From the NCBI RefSeq assembly GCF_017592335.1, contig NZ_JACNMP010000018.1, positions 1 through 63,847 on the forward strand: DNA of 63,847 nucleotides, given 5' to 3'. Made by a program: the position numbers and the translations under genes. Shown in pieces: positions 51,138 to 60,316 of the stretch. The stretch comes from Pseudaestuariivita rosea (GTDB lineage Bacteria; Pseudomonadota; Alphaproteobacteria; Rhodobacterales; Rhodobacteraceae). Below the pieces are notes generated by a model. That model saw nothing but the letters and a program-made list of their open reading frames with translations. It was not told the origin of the DNA and searched no databases. How positions within the stretch are numbered: position 1 is the stretch's first letter; each line of letters opens with the position of its first letter.

Positions 51138-52331
51138 ATGTCAGAAGACATCCGCAAAAAGGCCGAGGCGACATTGCAAGAGGTCGAAAAGATCACCGAA
51201 GTGGTCTTGCCCGAACCCAGGGGTGAACTGATCACTCTGGATCAGGCCGATGCGCCCGCCAGCGCGGAAATTCAAAAACGTATGGCCGAGATCGATATGA
51301 CCGACACGCAGTCGATCATCGAATTCGGATCAAAATCCCAAGGGGAATTGCAGCAGATCAGCCAGTCGATGCTGGCCGGTGTGCGCAACAAGGATGTCGG
51401 GCCTGCGGGCGACAGCCTGCGCGATATCGTCTCGACCATTCGCGGGTTTTCGGTGAATGAACTGGATGTCCGCCGCAAGCTGTCCTGGTGGGAAAAGCTG
51501 CTGGGCCGCGCCGCACCGGCCGCGAAATTCATGGCACAGTTCGAAAACGTGCAGGACCAGATCGACAAGATCACCGACGATCTTCTGGGGCATGAACATG
51601 TGCTTTTGAAGGATATTGAATCTCTGGACCGGCTTTATGAAAAGACACTGGAATTCTATGACGAACTGGCGCTTTACATCGCCGCGGGCGAAGAAAAGCT
51701 GAAAGAACTGGACAGCACCGTGATCCCCGCAAAAGAGGCCGAGGTAAACGCGGCCCCTGAAGATCAACAGGTCCTAAAGGCACAGGAACTGCGCGATCTG
51801 CGGTCCGCCCGTGATGATCTGGATCGCCGGGTGCATGACCTGAAACTGACGCGGCAGGTCACGATGCAGTCGTTGCCCTCGATCCGGTTGGTTCAGGAAA
51901 ACGACAAATCGCTGGTCAACAAGATCAAATCGACGCTGGTGAATACTGTGCCGCTTTGGGAAAACCAGCTGGCGCAGGCGATCACCATCCAGCGGTCGTC
52001 CGAGGCAGCCCAGGCTGTGCGTGACGCCAATGATCTAACGAACGAACTGCTGACTGCTAATGCCGCGAACCTGCGCGAGGCCAACAAAACCATCCGCGAA
52101 GAGATCGAGCGCGGTGTCTTTGATATCGAGGCCGTCAAGACCGCCAACGCCGATCTGATCGCCACGATCGAGGAAAGCCTGCAGATCGCTGACGAAGGCA
52201 AGCGCAAACGCGCCGATGCCGAAAAAGAACTGCAGACAATGGAAGTCGAACTGCGTGACACGCTGGCTGCGGCCAGTGCGGGCAAGCTGCGCGAGAAACC
52301 GGCCCAGGAACCGGCTGAACAACAGGGCTGA
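51138..52331 (+). CDS. telA: TelA / toxic-anion-resistance family protein
   Basis: The product has 397 residues, soluble and largely helical coiled-coil. LSWWEKLLGRAAPAAKFMAQFENVQDQI, then LLGHEHVLLKDIESLDRLYEKT and MQSLPSIRLVQENDKSLVNKI are the TelA family blocks. Family members confer tolerance to tellurite or other stresses in some bacteria, by an unknown mechanism. The gene follows the xpaC homologue and precedes a lipoprotein and an SPFH protein. Confidence 0.88.
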   Translation: MSEDIRKKAEATLQEVEKITEVVLPEPRGELITLDQADAPASAEIQKRMAEIDMTDTQSIIEFGSKSQGELQQISQSMLAGVRNKDVGPAGDSLRDIVSTIRGFSVNELDVRRKLSWWEKLLGRAAPAAKFMAQFENVQDQIDKITDDLLGHEHVLLKDIESLDRLYEKTLEFYDELALYIAAGEEKLKELDSTVIPAKEAEVNAAPEDQQVLKAQELRDLRSARDDLDRRVHDLKLTRQVTMQSLPSIRLVQENDKSLVNKIKSTLVNTVPLWENQLAQAITIQRSSEAAQAVRDANDLTNELLTANAANLREANKTIREEIERGVFDIEAVKTANADLIATIEESLQIADEGKRKRADAEKELQTMEVELRDTLAAASAGKLREKPAQEPAEQQG

Positions 52332-52334
52332 TCG

Positions 52335-53285
52335 TTGCACCATATCCGCCTTTTCCTGTTGGTTTTCAGTGGCGCCGGATTTCTGGTGGTTGCTGGATGT
52401 GTTCAGGTCGAAGATAGCCCGCCGCCAGCGCCCCAGGTTGCGCCCAAGCCCGTGCAGGCGCCCCCCCCGCGCCGGTCACCCGACAGCTTTGCGCTGGAAG
52501 GTCACTATGCACGGCTGGAACGGGATCTGGTATCGCAAGGTTTGCTGCGGCAGGACGGTGGTGGGCGGGATACGCCATTCAACACCCGCAGTCTGATCGA
52601 GAACTTCATCCGCATCGCGCTTTTTGATGAATACCGTCCCTCGGGCGACATCATGGTGGCGCGGGAAACCGAAAGCCGGTTGCGGCGGTGGGACAGGCCC
52701 ATTCGGATGGATGTCGAATTCGGCGCAACGGTGGCGGCGACCCGGCGTGCGTCTGATATCAGCGTGATCAACAGCTATGCCGAACGGCTGTCAGGTTTGA
52801 CCAATGTGCCCATTGTTCTGACGGATGTGCGCCCGAATTTCTATGTTTTCATCGTCAATGAAGATGACAGGCGTGACCTGGCGCCGCGATTGAAGCAGAT
52901 TGTTCCGGGCATCTCGCCAGCGGCGGTGCGGACGGTCGTCGATATGCCGCGATCAACGCTTTGTCTGGTGTTTGCCTTTGCCGACACTGTCGAAAGCAGT
53001 TCCTATTCCAAGGCGATTGCCGTCATTCGTGGCGAACACCCCGAATTGTTGCGTTTGTCCTGTATTCACGAAGAACTGGCTCAGGGCATGGGGTTGGCCA
53101 ATGACAGCGCCTTCGCCCGTCCGTCAATCTTCAACGATGACGAGGAATTCGGTCTGCTGACCAATCATGATGAATTGCTGCTGAAAATGCTTTACGATCC
53201 CCGCCTGACAAGTGGGATGACTGCCAACGAAGCACGCCCGGTGGTCGAACGCATTGCGGCTGAACTAATGGGCGGTCCTGTCTAG
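52335..53285 (+). CDS. DUF2927 lipoprotein
   Basis: The start must be TTG at 52335, since no other start codon lies before the signal sequence MHHIRLFLLVFSGAGFLVVAGC with lipobox VAGC. The 316-residue product then has a Pro-rich linker and a DUF2927 domain (RRWDRPIRMDVEFGATV; LSCIHEELAQGMGLANDSAF), in which HEELAQGMGL resembles an HExxxxxG metallopeptidase-like helix. It starts three bases after the telA stop, so is in the same unit, acting outside the membrane. Confidence 0.78.
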   Translation: MHHIRLFLLVFSGAGFLVVAGCVQVEDSPPPAPQVAPKPVQAPPPRRSPDSFALEGHYARLERDLVSQGLLRQDGGGRDTPFNTRSLIENFIRIALFDEYRPSGDIMVARETESRLRRWDRPIRMDVEFGATVAATRRASDISVINSYAERLSGLTNVPIVLTDVRPNFYVFIVNEDDRRDLAPRLKQIVPGISPAAVRTVVDMPRSTLCLVFAFADTVESSSYSKAIAVIRGEHPELLRLSCIHEELAQGMGLANDSAFARPSIFNDDEEFGLLTNHDELLLKMLYDPRLTSGMTANEARPVVERIAAELMGGPV

Positions 53286-53304
53286 GATTAAGGAGAACAC
53301 CAAT

Positions 53305-54411
53305 ATGGGCATTCTGGATTTTCTGAAAGGTGAATTGATCGACGTCATCCATTGGACGGATGACACCCGCGACACTATGGTCTGGCGATTTGAACGGCAT
53401 GATTATGCGATCAAATACGGCGCCAAACTGACGGTGCGCGAAGGGCAGGCGGCGGTTTTCGTGCACGAGGGGCAACTGGCCGATGTCTTTACCCCCGGCC
53501 TTTACATGCTGGAAACCAACAATATGCCGATCCTGACGACGTTGCAGCATTGGCATCACGGCTTTTCCAGCCCCTTCAAGTCCGAGGTCTATTTTGTTAA
53601 CACCACCCGCTTCAACGATCTGAAGTGGGGCACCAAGAACCCGATCATGCTGCGTGATCCTGAATTCGGCCCCGTGCGCCTGCGGGCCTTTGGTACATAC
53701 AGCGTGCGTGTGACCGATCCCGGCAAGTTCCTGCAGGAAATCGTCGGCACCGACGGCGAATTCACGATGGACGAGATCAGCTTTCAGATCCGCAATATCA
53801 TCGTGCAGGAATACAGCAAGGTTGTGGCGTCCTCCGGCATTCCGGTTCTGGATATGGCGGCGAATACGGGCGATATGGGCAAACTGGTCGCCAGCGCGAT
53901 CTCTGAAACAATTGCCGGTTATGGCCTGATGCTGCCCGAGCTTTATATCGAAAATATCTCGTTGCCCCCCGCTGTCGAACAGGCGCTGGACAAGCGCACG
54001 TCGATGGGCATGATCGGTGATCTGGGCAAATACACCCAGTTTTCAGCGGCCGAGGCCATGACCGCAGCGGCCAATCAGCCCGGCAGTGGCGACATGGGCG
54101 CGGGCCTTGGCATGGGGATGGGTATGGCGATGGCCAACCAGATGGCGCAGGCGAACCCATGGGGTGGCCAGCCAGCGGCGGCGGCACCGCCACCACCCCC
54201 GGTCGAACACGTCTGGCACACAGCCGAAGGTGGTCAGACCAAGGGCCCGTTTTCCAAGGCCGATCTGGGCCGCATGGCCAGCGACGGCAGCCTGACGCGC
54301 GAGACATTTGTTTGGACCGCCGGTCAGGACGGCTGGATGAAAGCGGGCGATGTGACCGAACTGGCCCAGCTTTTCACCGTTATGCCGCCGCCACCGCCAC
54401 CGGGGGCTTGA
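53305..54411 (+). CDS. SPFH-domain protein with C-terminal GYF_2 domain (YdjI-like)
   Basis: The product has 368 residues. The N-terminal part (MGILDFLKGELIDVIHWTDD, VREGQAAVFVHEGQLADVFTPGLY) is the SPFH family of the YdjI / virion core type. A Gly/Met/Pro-rich linker (GAGLGMGMGMAMANQMAQ) leads to a GYF_2 domain at about 304-360 (VWHTAEGGQTKGPFSKADL; VWTAGQDGWMKAGDV), a peptide-binding module, and a poly-Pro tail. It may scaffold the complex at the membrane. AGGAGAA precedes the ATG. Confidence 0.85.
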   Translation: MGILDFLKGELIDVIHWTDDTRDTMVWRFERHDYAIKYGAKLTVREGQAAVFVHEGQLADVFTPGLYMLETNNMPILTTLQHWHHGFSSPFKSEVYFVNTTRFNDLKWGTKNPIMLRDPEFGPVRLRAFGTYSVRVTDPGKFLQEIVGTDGEFTMDEISFQIRNIIVQEYSKVVASSGIPVLDMAANTGDMGKLVASAISETIAGYGLMLPELYIENISLPPAVEQALDKRTSMGMIGDLGKYTQFSAAEAMTAAANQPGSGDMGAGLGMGMGMAMANQMAQANPWGGQPAAAAPPPPPVEHVWHTAEGGQTKGPFSKADLGRMASDGSLTRETFVWTAGQDGWMKAGDVTELAQLFTVMPPPPPPGA

Positions 54412-54428
54412 TTTCAACGCACTATCCA

Positions 54429-54449
54429 GCCCGGTGGGCACCACCGGGC
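54429..54449. other. Perfect 9-bp hairpin between the SPFH and zinc-ribbon genes
   Basis: GCCCGGTGG and CCACCGGGC enclose a three-base loop within the 104-base gap. No T-run follows, so it is not a standard terminator. It could stabilise the upstream mRNA or mark a partial break in the operon. Confidence 0.5.
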
Positions 54450-54515
54450 CGCGCCGACCCGCCCCCGTTGCGCCACCCTCGGGCAGGCTGGGCCCCCAGC
54501 ACTTAAGTGTTTTAG

Positions 54516-55628
54516 ATGTCCTCACCTTCACCCACAGCCCCCACCGAACACCGCTTCCCTTGCGACAATTGCGGGGCGGACTTTCGCTTTGACCCCGGCA
54601 CGGACCGCCTGATCTGTGACCATTGCGGCAATCAGGCCACTTTGGAAAACGCGGCCTATAAAGGCACTGCCATTCAGGAACTGGACTATCGCCGCGCCCT
54701 GGCCGCTGATCTGCCAGAAGACGAGATCGAAGAAACCCGCGTTCTGCAATGCACCAATTGCGGTGCGCAGGTGGAATTTGACGAAAAGACCCACGCGACC
54801 GAATGCCCGTTCTGCGCGACACCCGTGGTGACGGGCACGGGGCAGCATAGGCATATCAAACCCAAGGCCGTTTTGCCGTTCATATTGGACGAAGATCAGG
54901 CGCGTGATGCGATGACCCAATGGCTGGGCAGTCTGTGGTTTGCGCCAAACGGCCTGCAGGACTTCGCCCGCAAGGGCCGCAGGATGCAGGGCATATACGT
55001 GCCCTACTGGACCTTCGATGCCGACACCAAGACCAGCTATTCCGGCCAGCGCGGCACGGTGTACTACGAAACCCGCACGCGCACGGTGAATGGCGAACGC
55101 CGCACCGAACGGGTCGCCAAAATCCGCTGGCGCAATGTGTCGGGCCGCGTCGCGCGGTTCTTTGATGACGTTATTGTCCTGGCCTCTCGCAGTTTGCCGA
55201 AACGCTATACCGATGCGCTGCAGCCCTGGGATCTGTCGCAGCTTGAACCCTATCAGCCCGAATACCTGGCCGGTTTCCGGGCTGAAGGTTACACCGTCGA
55301 ACTGGACGAAGGCTTTGCCGAAGCGCAGCAGATCATGAACCGGATCATCGAACGCGATGTGCGTTTTGACATCGGCGGTGACCGGCAGCGCATCCACGAT
55401 ATGAACACCAGCATCCGCGACGTGACCTTCAAGCATATTCTGCTACCCGTCTGGCTGGCGGCTTATAAATATCAGGGCAAGACCTATCGTTTTGTTGTGA
55501 ACGGTTGTACAGGTCGTGTCCGGGGGGAACGGCCATGGTCTGCGTGGAAGATCGCGGTGGCTGTTGTACTGGGCGTGATCGCAGCCGGCGCTATCGGCTA
55601 TGTGATCGCAATAAGTGGGGAACTATAG
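54516..55628 (+). CDS. Double zinc-ribbon protein with C-terminal membrane span
   Basis: The product has 370 residues. The first ribbon has Cys16, 19, 34 and 37 (CDNCGADFRF, CDHCGNQ), the second Cys79, 82, 97 and 100 (CTNCGAQ, CPFC). A central domain (YVPYWTFDADTKTSYSGQRG) and a single C-terminal span (about 345-365) follow. Similar proteins are often misnamed primosomal protein N' related or TFIIB-type zinc ribbon. YdjI/YdjG-type pairs of SPFH and zinc-ribbon proteins are known. The stop overlaps the next start (TAGTG). Confidence 0.8.
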   Translation: MSSPSPTAPTEHRFPCDNCGADFRFDPGTDRLICDHCGNQATLENAAYKGTAIQELDYRRALAADLPEDEIEETRVLQCTNCGAQVEFDEKTHATECPFCATPVVTGTGQHRHIKPKAVLPFILDEDQARDAMTQWLGSLWFAPNGLQDFARKGRRMQGIYVPYWTFDADTKTSYSGQRGTVYYETRTRTVNGERRTERVAKIRWRNVSGRVARFFDDVIVLASRSLPKRYTDALQPWDLSQLEPYQPEYLAGFRAEGYTVELDEGFAEAQQIMNRIIERDVRFDIGGDRQRIHDMNTSIRDVTFKHILLPVWLAAYKYQGKTYRFVVNGCTGRVRGERPWSAWKIAVAVVLGVIAAGAIGYVIAISGEL

Positions 55629-56554
55629 TGATTTTATGTGCGGGCGAAGCCCTGATCGATATGTTGCCGCGCCAGACCACGGGGGGCGAGGCCGCTTTTG
55701 CGCCTTATCCCGGCGGATCGGTTTTCAACACGGCGATTGCTTTGGGCCGACTTGGAACGCGGACGGGGTTTTTCAGCGGATTGTCGAATGATCTGTTTGG
55801 CCAGCGTCTGACCGCTGCGCTGAGCGAAAGCAATGTCGACAGCAGCCTTGTGGCCTATTCCGACCGGCCAACGACGCTGGCCTTTGTCACGCTGACAGAC
55901 GGCCAGGCTGAATATGCCTTTTACGACGAAAACACCGCCGGTCGGATGATCGGCAGTAACGATCTGCCTGAAATTCCTGACGACGTCACGGCGCTGTTCT
56001 TTGGGGGCATTTCCTTGGCCGTTGAACCTTGCGCCTCGGTCTATGAGACCCTTTACATGTGGGAGGCCGAGGAGGAGCGCGCCATTGTTCTTGACGCAAA
56101 CGTGCGCCCCGACTTCATTCCTGACGAGGGCATCTATCGCACTCGCATGAAACGCCTGATGGCGGCCGCGGATATCGTCAAGGTGTCCGAGGAAGATCTG
56201 AAATGGCTGGGCGGTGACACCCCGGTTGACGATCAGATCCAGACCCTGCTGGCCGGGCGCCCGGCGATGGTTTGTCTGACCCAGGGGGCAGGGGGCGCCA
56301 CGGTTTATCGCGAAAGCGGGGCAATCCATCAGCCCGCCGAAAAGGTCGATGTTGTCGATACGGTGGGGGCGGGCGATACGTTCAACGCCGGTTTCCTGTC
56401 GGTGCTGCGTAAGCACAACAAGCTGCGGCGACAGTGGCTGTCTTTCACGACCGATGATATCGTGGCCGAGGCCCTGCAACTGGCCACCCGCGCGGCGGCC
56501 GTCACTGTCAGCCGGGCTGGTGCCAACCCGCCGTGGTCCTGGGATCTGGAATGA
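55628..56554 (+). CDS. PfkB family carbohydrate kinase (fructokinase-like)
   Basis: The GTG at 55628 overlaps the previous stop; the protein starts [16 protein letters not shown], as PfkB sugar kinases do. The 308-residue product has the N-terminal sugar-binding block [17 protein letters not shown] and the C-terminal signature [14 protein letters not shown] with catalytic Asp. It phosphorylates a sugar such as fructose; exact substrate unknown. dtd follows by an ATGA overlap, which seems a chance of operon building. Confidence 0.87.
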   Translation: MILCAGEALIDMLPRQTTGGEAAFAPYPGGSVFNTAIALGRLGTRTGFFSGLSNDLFGQRLTAALSESNVDSSLVAYSDRPTTLAFVTLTDGQAEYAFYDENTAGRMIGSNDLPEIPDDVTALFFGGISLAVEPCASVYETLYMWEAEEERAIVLDANVRPDFIPDEGIYRTRMKRLMAAADIVKVSEEDLKWLGGDTPVDDQIQTLLAGRPAMVCLTQGAGGATVYRESGAIHQPAEKVDVVDTVGAGDTFNAGFLSVLRKHNKLRRQWLSFTTDDIVAEALQLATRAAAVTVSRAGANPPWSWDLE

Positions 56555-56988
56555 GGGCACTTCTGCAGCGTGTCACAGACGCCCGCGTCAGCGTTGGGGG
56601 CGCCGTAATCGGCGAGATCGGGCAAGGTATGATGATCCTGGTTTGCGCGATGCAGGGTGATACAGAAGATCACGCGCACAAACTGGCGGACAAGGTCAGC
56701 AAACTGCGGATTTTTCAGGATGAGGCAGGCAAAATAAACCGCTCGCTTCTGGATATCGGCGGTGCGGCCTTGGTGGTCAGTCAATTCACCCTGGCCGCCG
56801 ACACCAGCCGCGGCAATCGCCCTGGATTTTCAAACGCCGCTCCACCTGATCAGGGCAAAGCGCTATATGAAGCTTTCGCGCGCGATCTGTCCTTGCTTGG
56901 GGTGCCGATTGCCACCGGTCGTTTTGGCGCTGATATGCAGGTCAGCCTGACAAACGACGGGCCAGTGACGATCTGGCTTGATGTATGA
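56551..56988 (+). CDS. dtd: D-aminoacyl-tRNA deacylase
   Basis: The ATG at 56551 overlaps the kinase stop. The 145-residue protein has [17 protein letters not shown] at the N-terminus, the catalytic [17 protein letters not shown] block and the C-terminal [12 protein letters not shown] with the Gly-cisPro-type motif region NDGPVT. It hydrolyses D-aminoacyl-tRNA and also glycyl-tRNA-Ala. End of the plus-strand run; the convergent gap behind it holds repeat copy 2. Confidence 0.94.
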   Translation: MRALLQRVTDARVSVGGAVIGEIGQGMMILVCAMQGDTEDHAHKLADKVSKLRIFQDEAGKINRSLLDIGGAALVVSQFTLAADTSRGNRPGFSNAAPPDQGKALYEAFARDLSLLGVPIATGRFGADMQVSLTNDGPVTIWLDV

Positions 56989-57037
56989 CAAGGCCATGGG
57001 GCTCTGCCCCCTCGCGCCTGAACGGCGCTCACCCCCG

Positions 57038-57093
57038 GAGTATTTACAGAACAATGAAGTAATGGATTTTACTTCTTCTTGGCAAAAATACTC
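57038..57093. repeat. Convergent-end palindromic repeat, copy 2 (degenerate)
   Basis: Arms lie at 57038-57062 (starting GAGTATTT, ending GAAGTAA) and 57069-57093 (TTACTTCTTCTTGG to AATACTC). The outer 8 bases and the inner 7 bases pair; the middle has drifted. The preceding GGGGCTCTGCCCC (56998-57010) also precedes copy 3. It fills the dtd-acd convergent gap of 302 bases, of which the rest shows no gene. Confidence 0.7.
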
Positions 57094-57263
57094 TCGCCGA
57101 AGGCAGCGCTGCGCGAGCAGCGCAAAAACGATGGCGCATCCAAGGGAGGGCGCTGTAAATATCCCGTTGTCAACGCTGCGCGGTCTATCAGCCAAATAGA
57201 TCGCCAGATATAGGTCTTGGCGAATGATAGGGCTCGTTTTGGCACAGCAACACAGGCTAAGAG

Positions 57264-57284
57264 GTCCCGGATCAGGTCCGGGAC
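57264..57284. terminator. Perfect 8-bp hairpin just behind the acyl-CoA dehydrogenase gene
   Basis: GTCCCGGA and TCCGGGAC enclose a five-base loop, 6 bases beyond the stop codon of the minus-strand gene at 57291. No clear U-tract follows on either strand, so termination would be inefficient or factor-assisted. Confidence 0.45.
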
Positions 57285-57290
57285 AGCGCC

Positions 57291-58985
57291 CTAGTTCAGC
57301 AAGCGGCGTGCGATGACTTGCGCCTGAATTTCAGCGGCCCCTTCGAAGATGTTAAGGATGCGGGCGTCGCACAGGATGCGGCTGATGGCGTATTCCAGCG
57401 CAAAGCCGTTGCCGCCGTGCACCTGCAACCCGTTGTCCGCTGCGGCCCAGGCCACGCGGGCGCCAAGCAGTTTGGCCATGCCAGCCTCAAGATCGCAGCG
57501 GCGGCCTGCGTCTTTTTCTTGGGCCGAGAAATAGGTCAGCTGCCGCGCGACCATGATTTCCACCGCCATCATCGCCAGTTTGCCCGACACACGGGGGAAT
57601 TCGATCAGCGATTTGCCGAACTGTTTGCGGTCGATGGCATATTGCATTGCGACGTCCAGCGCCGATTGCGCGACACCGATGGCGCGGGCGGCGGTCTGGA
57701 TGCGGGCGGATTCGAAGGTTTCCATCAGTTGCTTGAAGCCCTTGCCCTCTTCCCCTCCAAGCAGGTTTTCACCTTTTACGTGGAAATTGTCGAAGCCCAG
57801 CTCGTATTCCTTCATGCCGCGATAGCCCAGAACCTCAATCTCACCCCCCGTCATGCCCTCGGTGGGGAAGGGGTGGTCGTCGGTGCCGGGTTCTTTTTCG
57901 GCCAGAAACATCGACAGGCCCTTGTAGTCGCTGGTCGCAGGATCGGTCCGCGCCAGCAGGGTCATGATATGGGTTCGCGCTGCATGGGTGATCCAGGTTT
58001 TGTTGCCGGTGATCCGGTAGTCATCGCCGTCCTTGACAGCACGGGTGCGCAGGCTGCCCAGGTCAGACCCGGTGTTAGGTTCGGTGAAAACCGCCGTGGG
58101 CAGCGTTTCGGCGCTGGATAGACGTGGCAGCCATTTCTGTTTCTGCTCTTCCGTGCCACCGCACAGGATCAATTCAGCGGCGATTTCAGACCGGGTTCCC
58201 AGTGACCCCACCCCGATATAGCCGCGCGACAGTTCCTCGGACACCACGCACATGGCCGATTTCGACATGCCAAAGCCGCCGTATTCTTCGGGGATGGTCA
58301 GGCCAAAGACGCCCATTTCGGCCAGTTCGTTGATGATTTCGATTGGGATCAGTTCGTCTTTCAGGTGCCAGTCGTGGGCATAGGGTTCGACCTTATCGAC
58401 ACTAAAGCGGCGGAACTGTTCGCGCACCATTTCCAGTTCGTCGTCCAGACCGCTGGTGCCGACGGTGATATTGGCCGAGTGTTCCTGCATCAGTTCAACC
58501 AGGCGGGTTCGCGCGGCCTGAGTGTTGCCAGACTGGGTCAGCGTCATGATCGCAGGCGCCATCATGTCGCGCATGTCGTCCTGGGTCAGACCGATGTCCT
58601 GCAGGCGCAGGATTTCGCCCTGGTTCATCGGGATGCCGCCGTAGATCTGCCACAGATATTCGCCAAAGGCGATCTGGTGGATCAGTTGTTCAGTTTCGCC
58701 GAACTTGCCTTCGCTTTGCAGGCGTTCGGACCATGCCTGCATCTGACGTAAGGATTCGACATATGTGGCCAGCCAAGCCAGGCCGTGGGCGGCGGTCTGG
58801 TTTGCTTCGATCAGCGCGCCTGAGACACGGCCGTCCTGCGTGACCTGATCGCGCAGGGCCTGTTTTGCCTTTTCCAGCACGGCCTCAAGCGGGGCGATGG
58901 ATTGGCCTGTCAAAGTCAGCAGTTGGGGCAATATCGCAGTGCCGCTGTGGGGCAGGTCCTGTCCGTCATGAGCCATGGCTGTCAT
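57291..58985 (-). CDS. mcd: Acyl-CoA dehydrogenase, probably (2S)-methylsuccinyl-CoA dehydrogenase
   Basis: The product has 564 residues (ATG at 58985; one three codons on is also possible). A helical N-terminal extension of about 175 residues precedes a complete acyl-CoA dehydrogenase core (FGLTIPEEYGGFGMSKSAM, AVFTEPNTGSDLGSLRTRAV, GNKTWITHAARTH, QVHGGNGFALEYAISRI, FEGAAEIQ). That size and extension fit Mcd of the ethylmalonyl-CoA pathway, which oxidises methylsuccinyl-CoA to mesaconyl-CoA using FAD. Other long acyl-CoA dehydrogenases cannot be fully excluded. Confidence 0.78.
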   Translation of the reverse strand: MTAMAHDGQDLPHSGTAILPQLLTLTGQSIAPLEAVLEKAKQALRDQVTQDGRVSGALIEANQTAAHGLAWLATYVESLRQMQAWSERLQSEGKFGETEQLIHQIAFGEYLWQIYGGIPMNQGEILRLQDIGLTQDDMRDMMAPAIMTLTQSGNTQAARTRLVELMQEHSANITVGTSGLDDELEMVREQFRRFSVDKVEPYAHDWHLKDELIPIEIINELAEMGVFGLTIPEEYGGFGMSKSAMCVVSEELSRGYIGVGSLGTRSEIAAELILCGGTEEQKQKWLPRLSSAETLPTAVFTEPNTGSDLGSLRTRAVKDGDDYRITGNKTWITHAARTHIMTLLARTDPATSDYKGLSMFLAEKEPGTDDHPFPTEGMTGGEIEVLGYRGMKEYELGFDNFHVKGENLLGGEEGKGFKQLMETFESARIQTAARAIGVAQSALDVAMQYAIDRKQFGKSLIEFPRVSGKLAMMAVEIMVARQLTYFSAQEKDAGRRCDLEAGMAKLLGARVAWAAADNGLQVHGGNGFALEYAISRILCDARILNIFEGAAEIQAQVIARRLLN

Positions 58986-59123
58986 CCTTTTGTCTGTCGC
59001 GCATCACATAGGCCGTTTGCAGTTGCAGCGCAACAATAATTCAAGAAGGTGGTATGCATTGTACAAAAATGTCGCGGTCATTTTTGCGGTGCAGAAACCA
59101 TCAGGCCACTATAAGAAGCCCGA

Positions 59124-59891
59124 ATGGACCTGATATTGCCTTACATTTCTGTGGCGGCCTTTGCATTTGCCATGATTGTCGCATTTACCGCTGGTTTTGT
59201 GAAGGGAATCGTCGGCTTTGCGATGCCGATGATCATCATATCGGGGCTGGCGTCGGTTGTGTCGCCGGAACTGGCACTGGCTGGTTTGATTTTTCCGACG
59301 CTGGTGACAAACGGGATGCAGGCCCTGCGGTATGGGTGGCGGGCGGCTTTGGCCTCGGTCGTGTCGTTCTGGCGGTTTTTGCTGATCGGCTTGGTGTTTC
59401 TGCTGATGAGTGCGCAGTTGTTTGCGGTTCTATCGTCGCGCTGGCTGTTTTTGCTGATCGGTATTCCGATTGTTGTTTTTTCGGCATTGCAGCTGTTGGG
59501 CTGGCGGCCGGGTCATTTGGTTAGGACGTGGAAAACAGATGCCGCTGTGGGTGGTGTTGCAGGCTTCATCGGTGGTCTGTCCGGGATCTGGGGGCCGCCG
59601 ACTGTCGCTTATCTGACGGCGCTGGATACGCCGAAGGAAGAGCAGATGCGACTGCAGGGTGTGATCTATGGTTTGGGAGCCGTCGCATTGTTCTTTGCGC
59701 ATGTTCAGTCCGGCGTGATCCGGTTGGAGACTGTCCCGTTTTCCTTGGCGCTGATCGTACCTGCGATTATGGGGATGTGGATTGGGCTAAGGTTGCAGGA
59801 TCAGATTGATCAAGTGGTGTTTCGCAAGATCACGCTGTTTGTTTTGTTGATTGTGGGTTTGAACCTGATCCGCCGGGGACTGGTGGGGTAG
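59124..59891 (+). CDS. TauE/SafE family sulfite / organosulfonate exporter-like protein
   Basis: The product has 255 residues with about eight spans in two halves. FVKGIVGFAMPMIIISGLASV and GFIGGLSGIWGPPTVAYLTAL are the repeated TauE/SafE motifs with conserved Gly and Pro. Family members move sulfoacetate, sulfite or other anions. No metabolic genes for such substrates are adjacent, so the substrate is open. Confidence 0.87.
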   Translation: MDLILPYISVAAFAFAMIVAFTAGFVKGIVGFAMPMIIISGLASVVSPELALAGLIFPTLVTNGMQALRYGWRAALASVVSFWRFLLIGLVFLLMSAQLFAVLSSRWLFLLIGIPIVVFSALQLLGWRPGHLVRTWKTDAAVGGVAGFIGGLSGIWGPPTVAYLTALDTPKEEQMRLQGVIYGLGAVALFFAHVQSGVIRLETVPFSLALIVPAIMGMWIGLRLQDQIDQVVFRKITLFVLLIVGLNLIRRGLVG

Positions 59892-59968
59892 TCTGATCCA
59901 GCGGAGCGCGCTGGCGCGCGCGTTTCTTCTGGCACTTCGTGCGATTTGGGGCTCTGCCCCAAGCCCCG

Positions 59969-60033
59969 GAGTTGATTAGGCCAAGAAGAAGTAGATAAGA
60001 GCGATATGTACCTTCTTCTTGGTCCAAATACTC
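59969..60033. repeat. Convergent-end palindromic repeat, copy 3
   Basis: Arms are 59969-59992 and 60011-60033. The inner CCAAGAAGAAG pairs with CTTCTTCTTGG; the outer parts are less paired. The right arm, CCTTCTTCTTGGTCCAAATA, is identical to the reverse complement of the left arm of copy 1 over this length. GGGGCTCTGCCCC at 59949-59961 precedes it. It separates the TauE/SafE gene from the convergent DUF1289 gene. Confidence 0.8.
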
Positions 60034-60058
60034 ATGGTACAGATTGTGCCACCTGCGA

Positions 60059-60316
60059 TCAGGCGACGGCTTTCAGAAATGCCTTATGCTTTACTTTCTT
60101 CTTTTTGCATTTTTTGACATAGGCCGCCTGCCAGTGATCGTATTTGCCCATATTTTCCTGTTGCGCCACGACTAGGTCAATAAAGGCCTCACGATGCTTT
60201 TCTTTTTTGAGCGATTTGAACATTGATTTTTGGTCTTTGGTCATCGAACAGCCAATACAATGCCCGGCGCGTTTGAATTTGCAGACATCTATACAGGGAC
60301 TGGGTGTTTTGCTCAT
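60059..60316 (-). CDS. DUF1289 small cysteine protein
   Basis: The product has 85 residues with N-terminal cysteines in the DUF1289 pattern, PCIDVCKFKRAGHCIGCSMT (Cys8, 12, 20, 23), likely a metal or iron-sulfur site. The rest is very lysine-rich (KKCKKKKVKHKAFL), longer than usual for the family. Function is unknown; in gammaproteobacteria such proteins often stand beside redox or Fe-S genes. Confidence 0.85.
   Translation of the reverse strand: MSKTPSPCIDVCKFKRAGHCIGCSMTKDQKSMFKSLKKEKHREAFIDLVVAQQENMGKYDHWQAAYVKKCKKKKVKHKAFLKAVA

Noticed and set aside
54528-55436. Minus-strand open frame of 302 codons opposite the zinc-ribbon gene
   Set aside because: The other strand has eight spaced cysteines in two ribbons and a membrane span; the antisense product shows no such features.
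57318-58121. Plus-strand open frame opposite the Mcd-like gene
   Set aside because: Antisense to a complete acyl-CoA dehydrogenase core.
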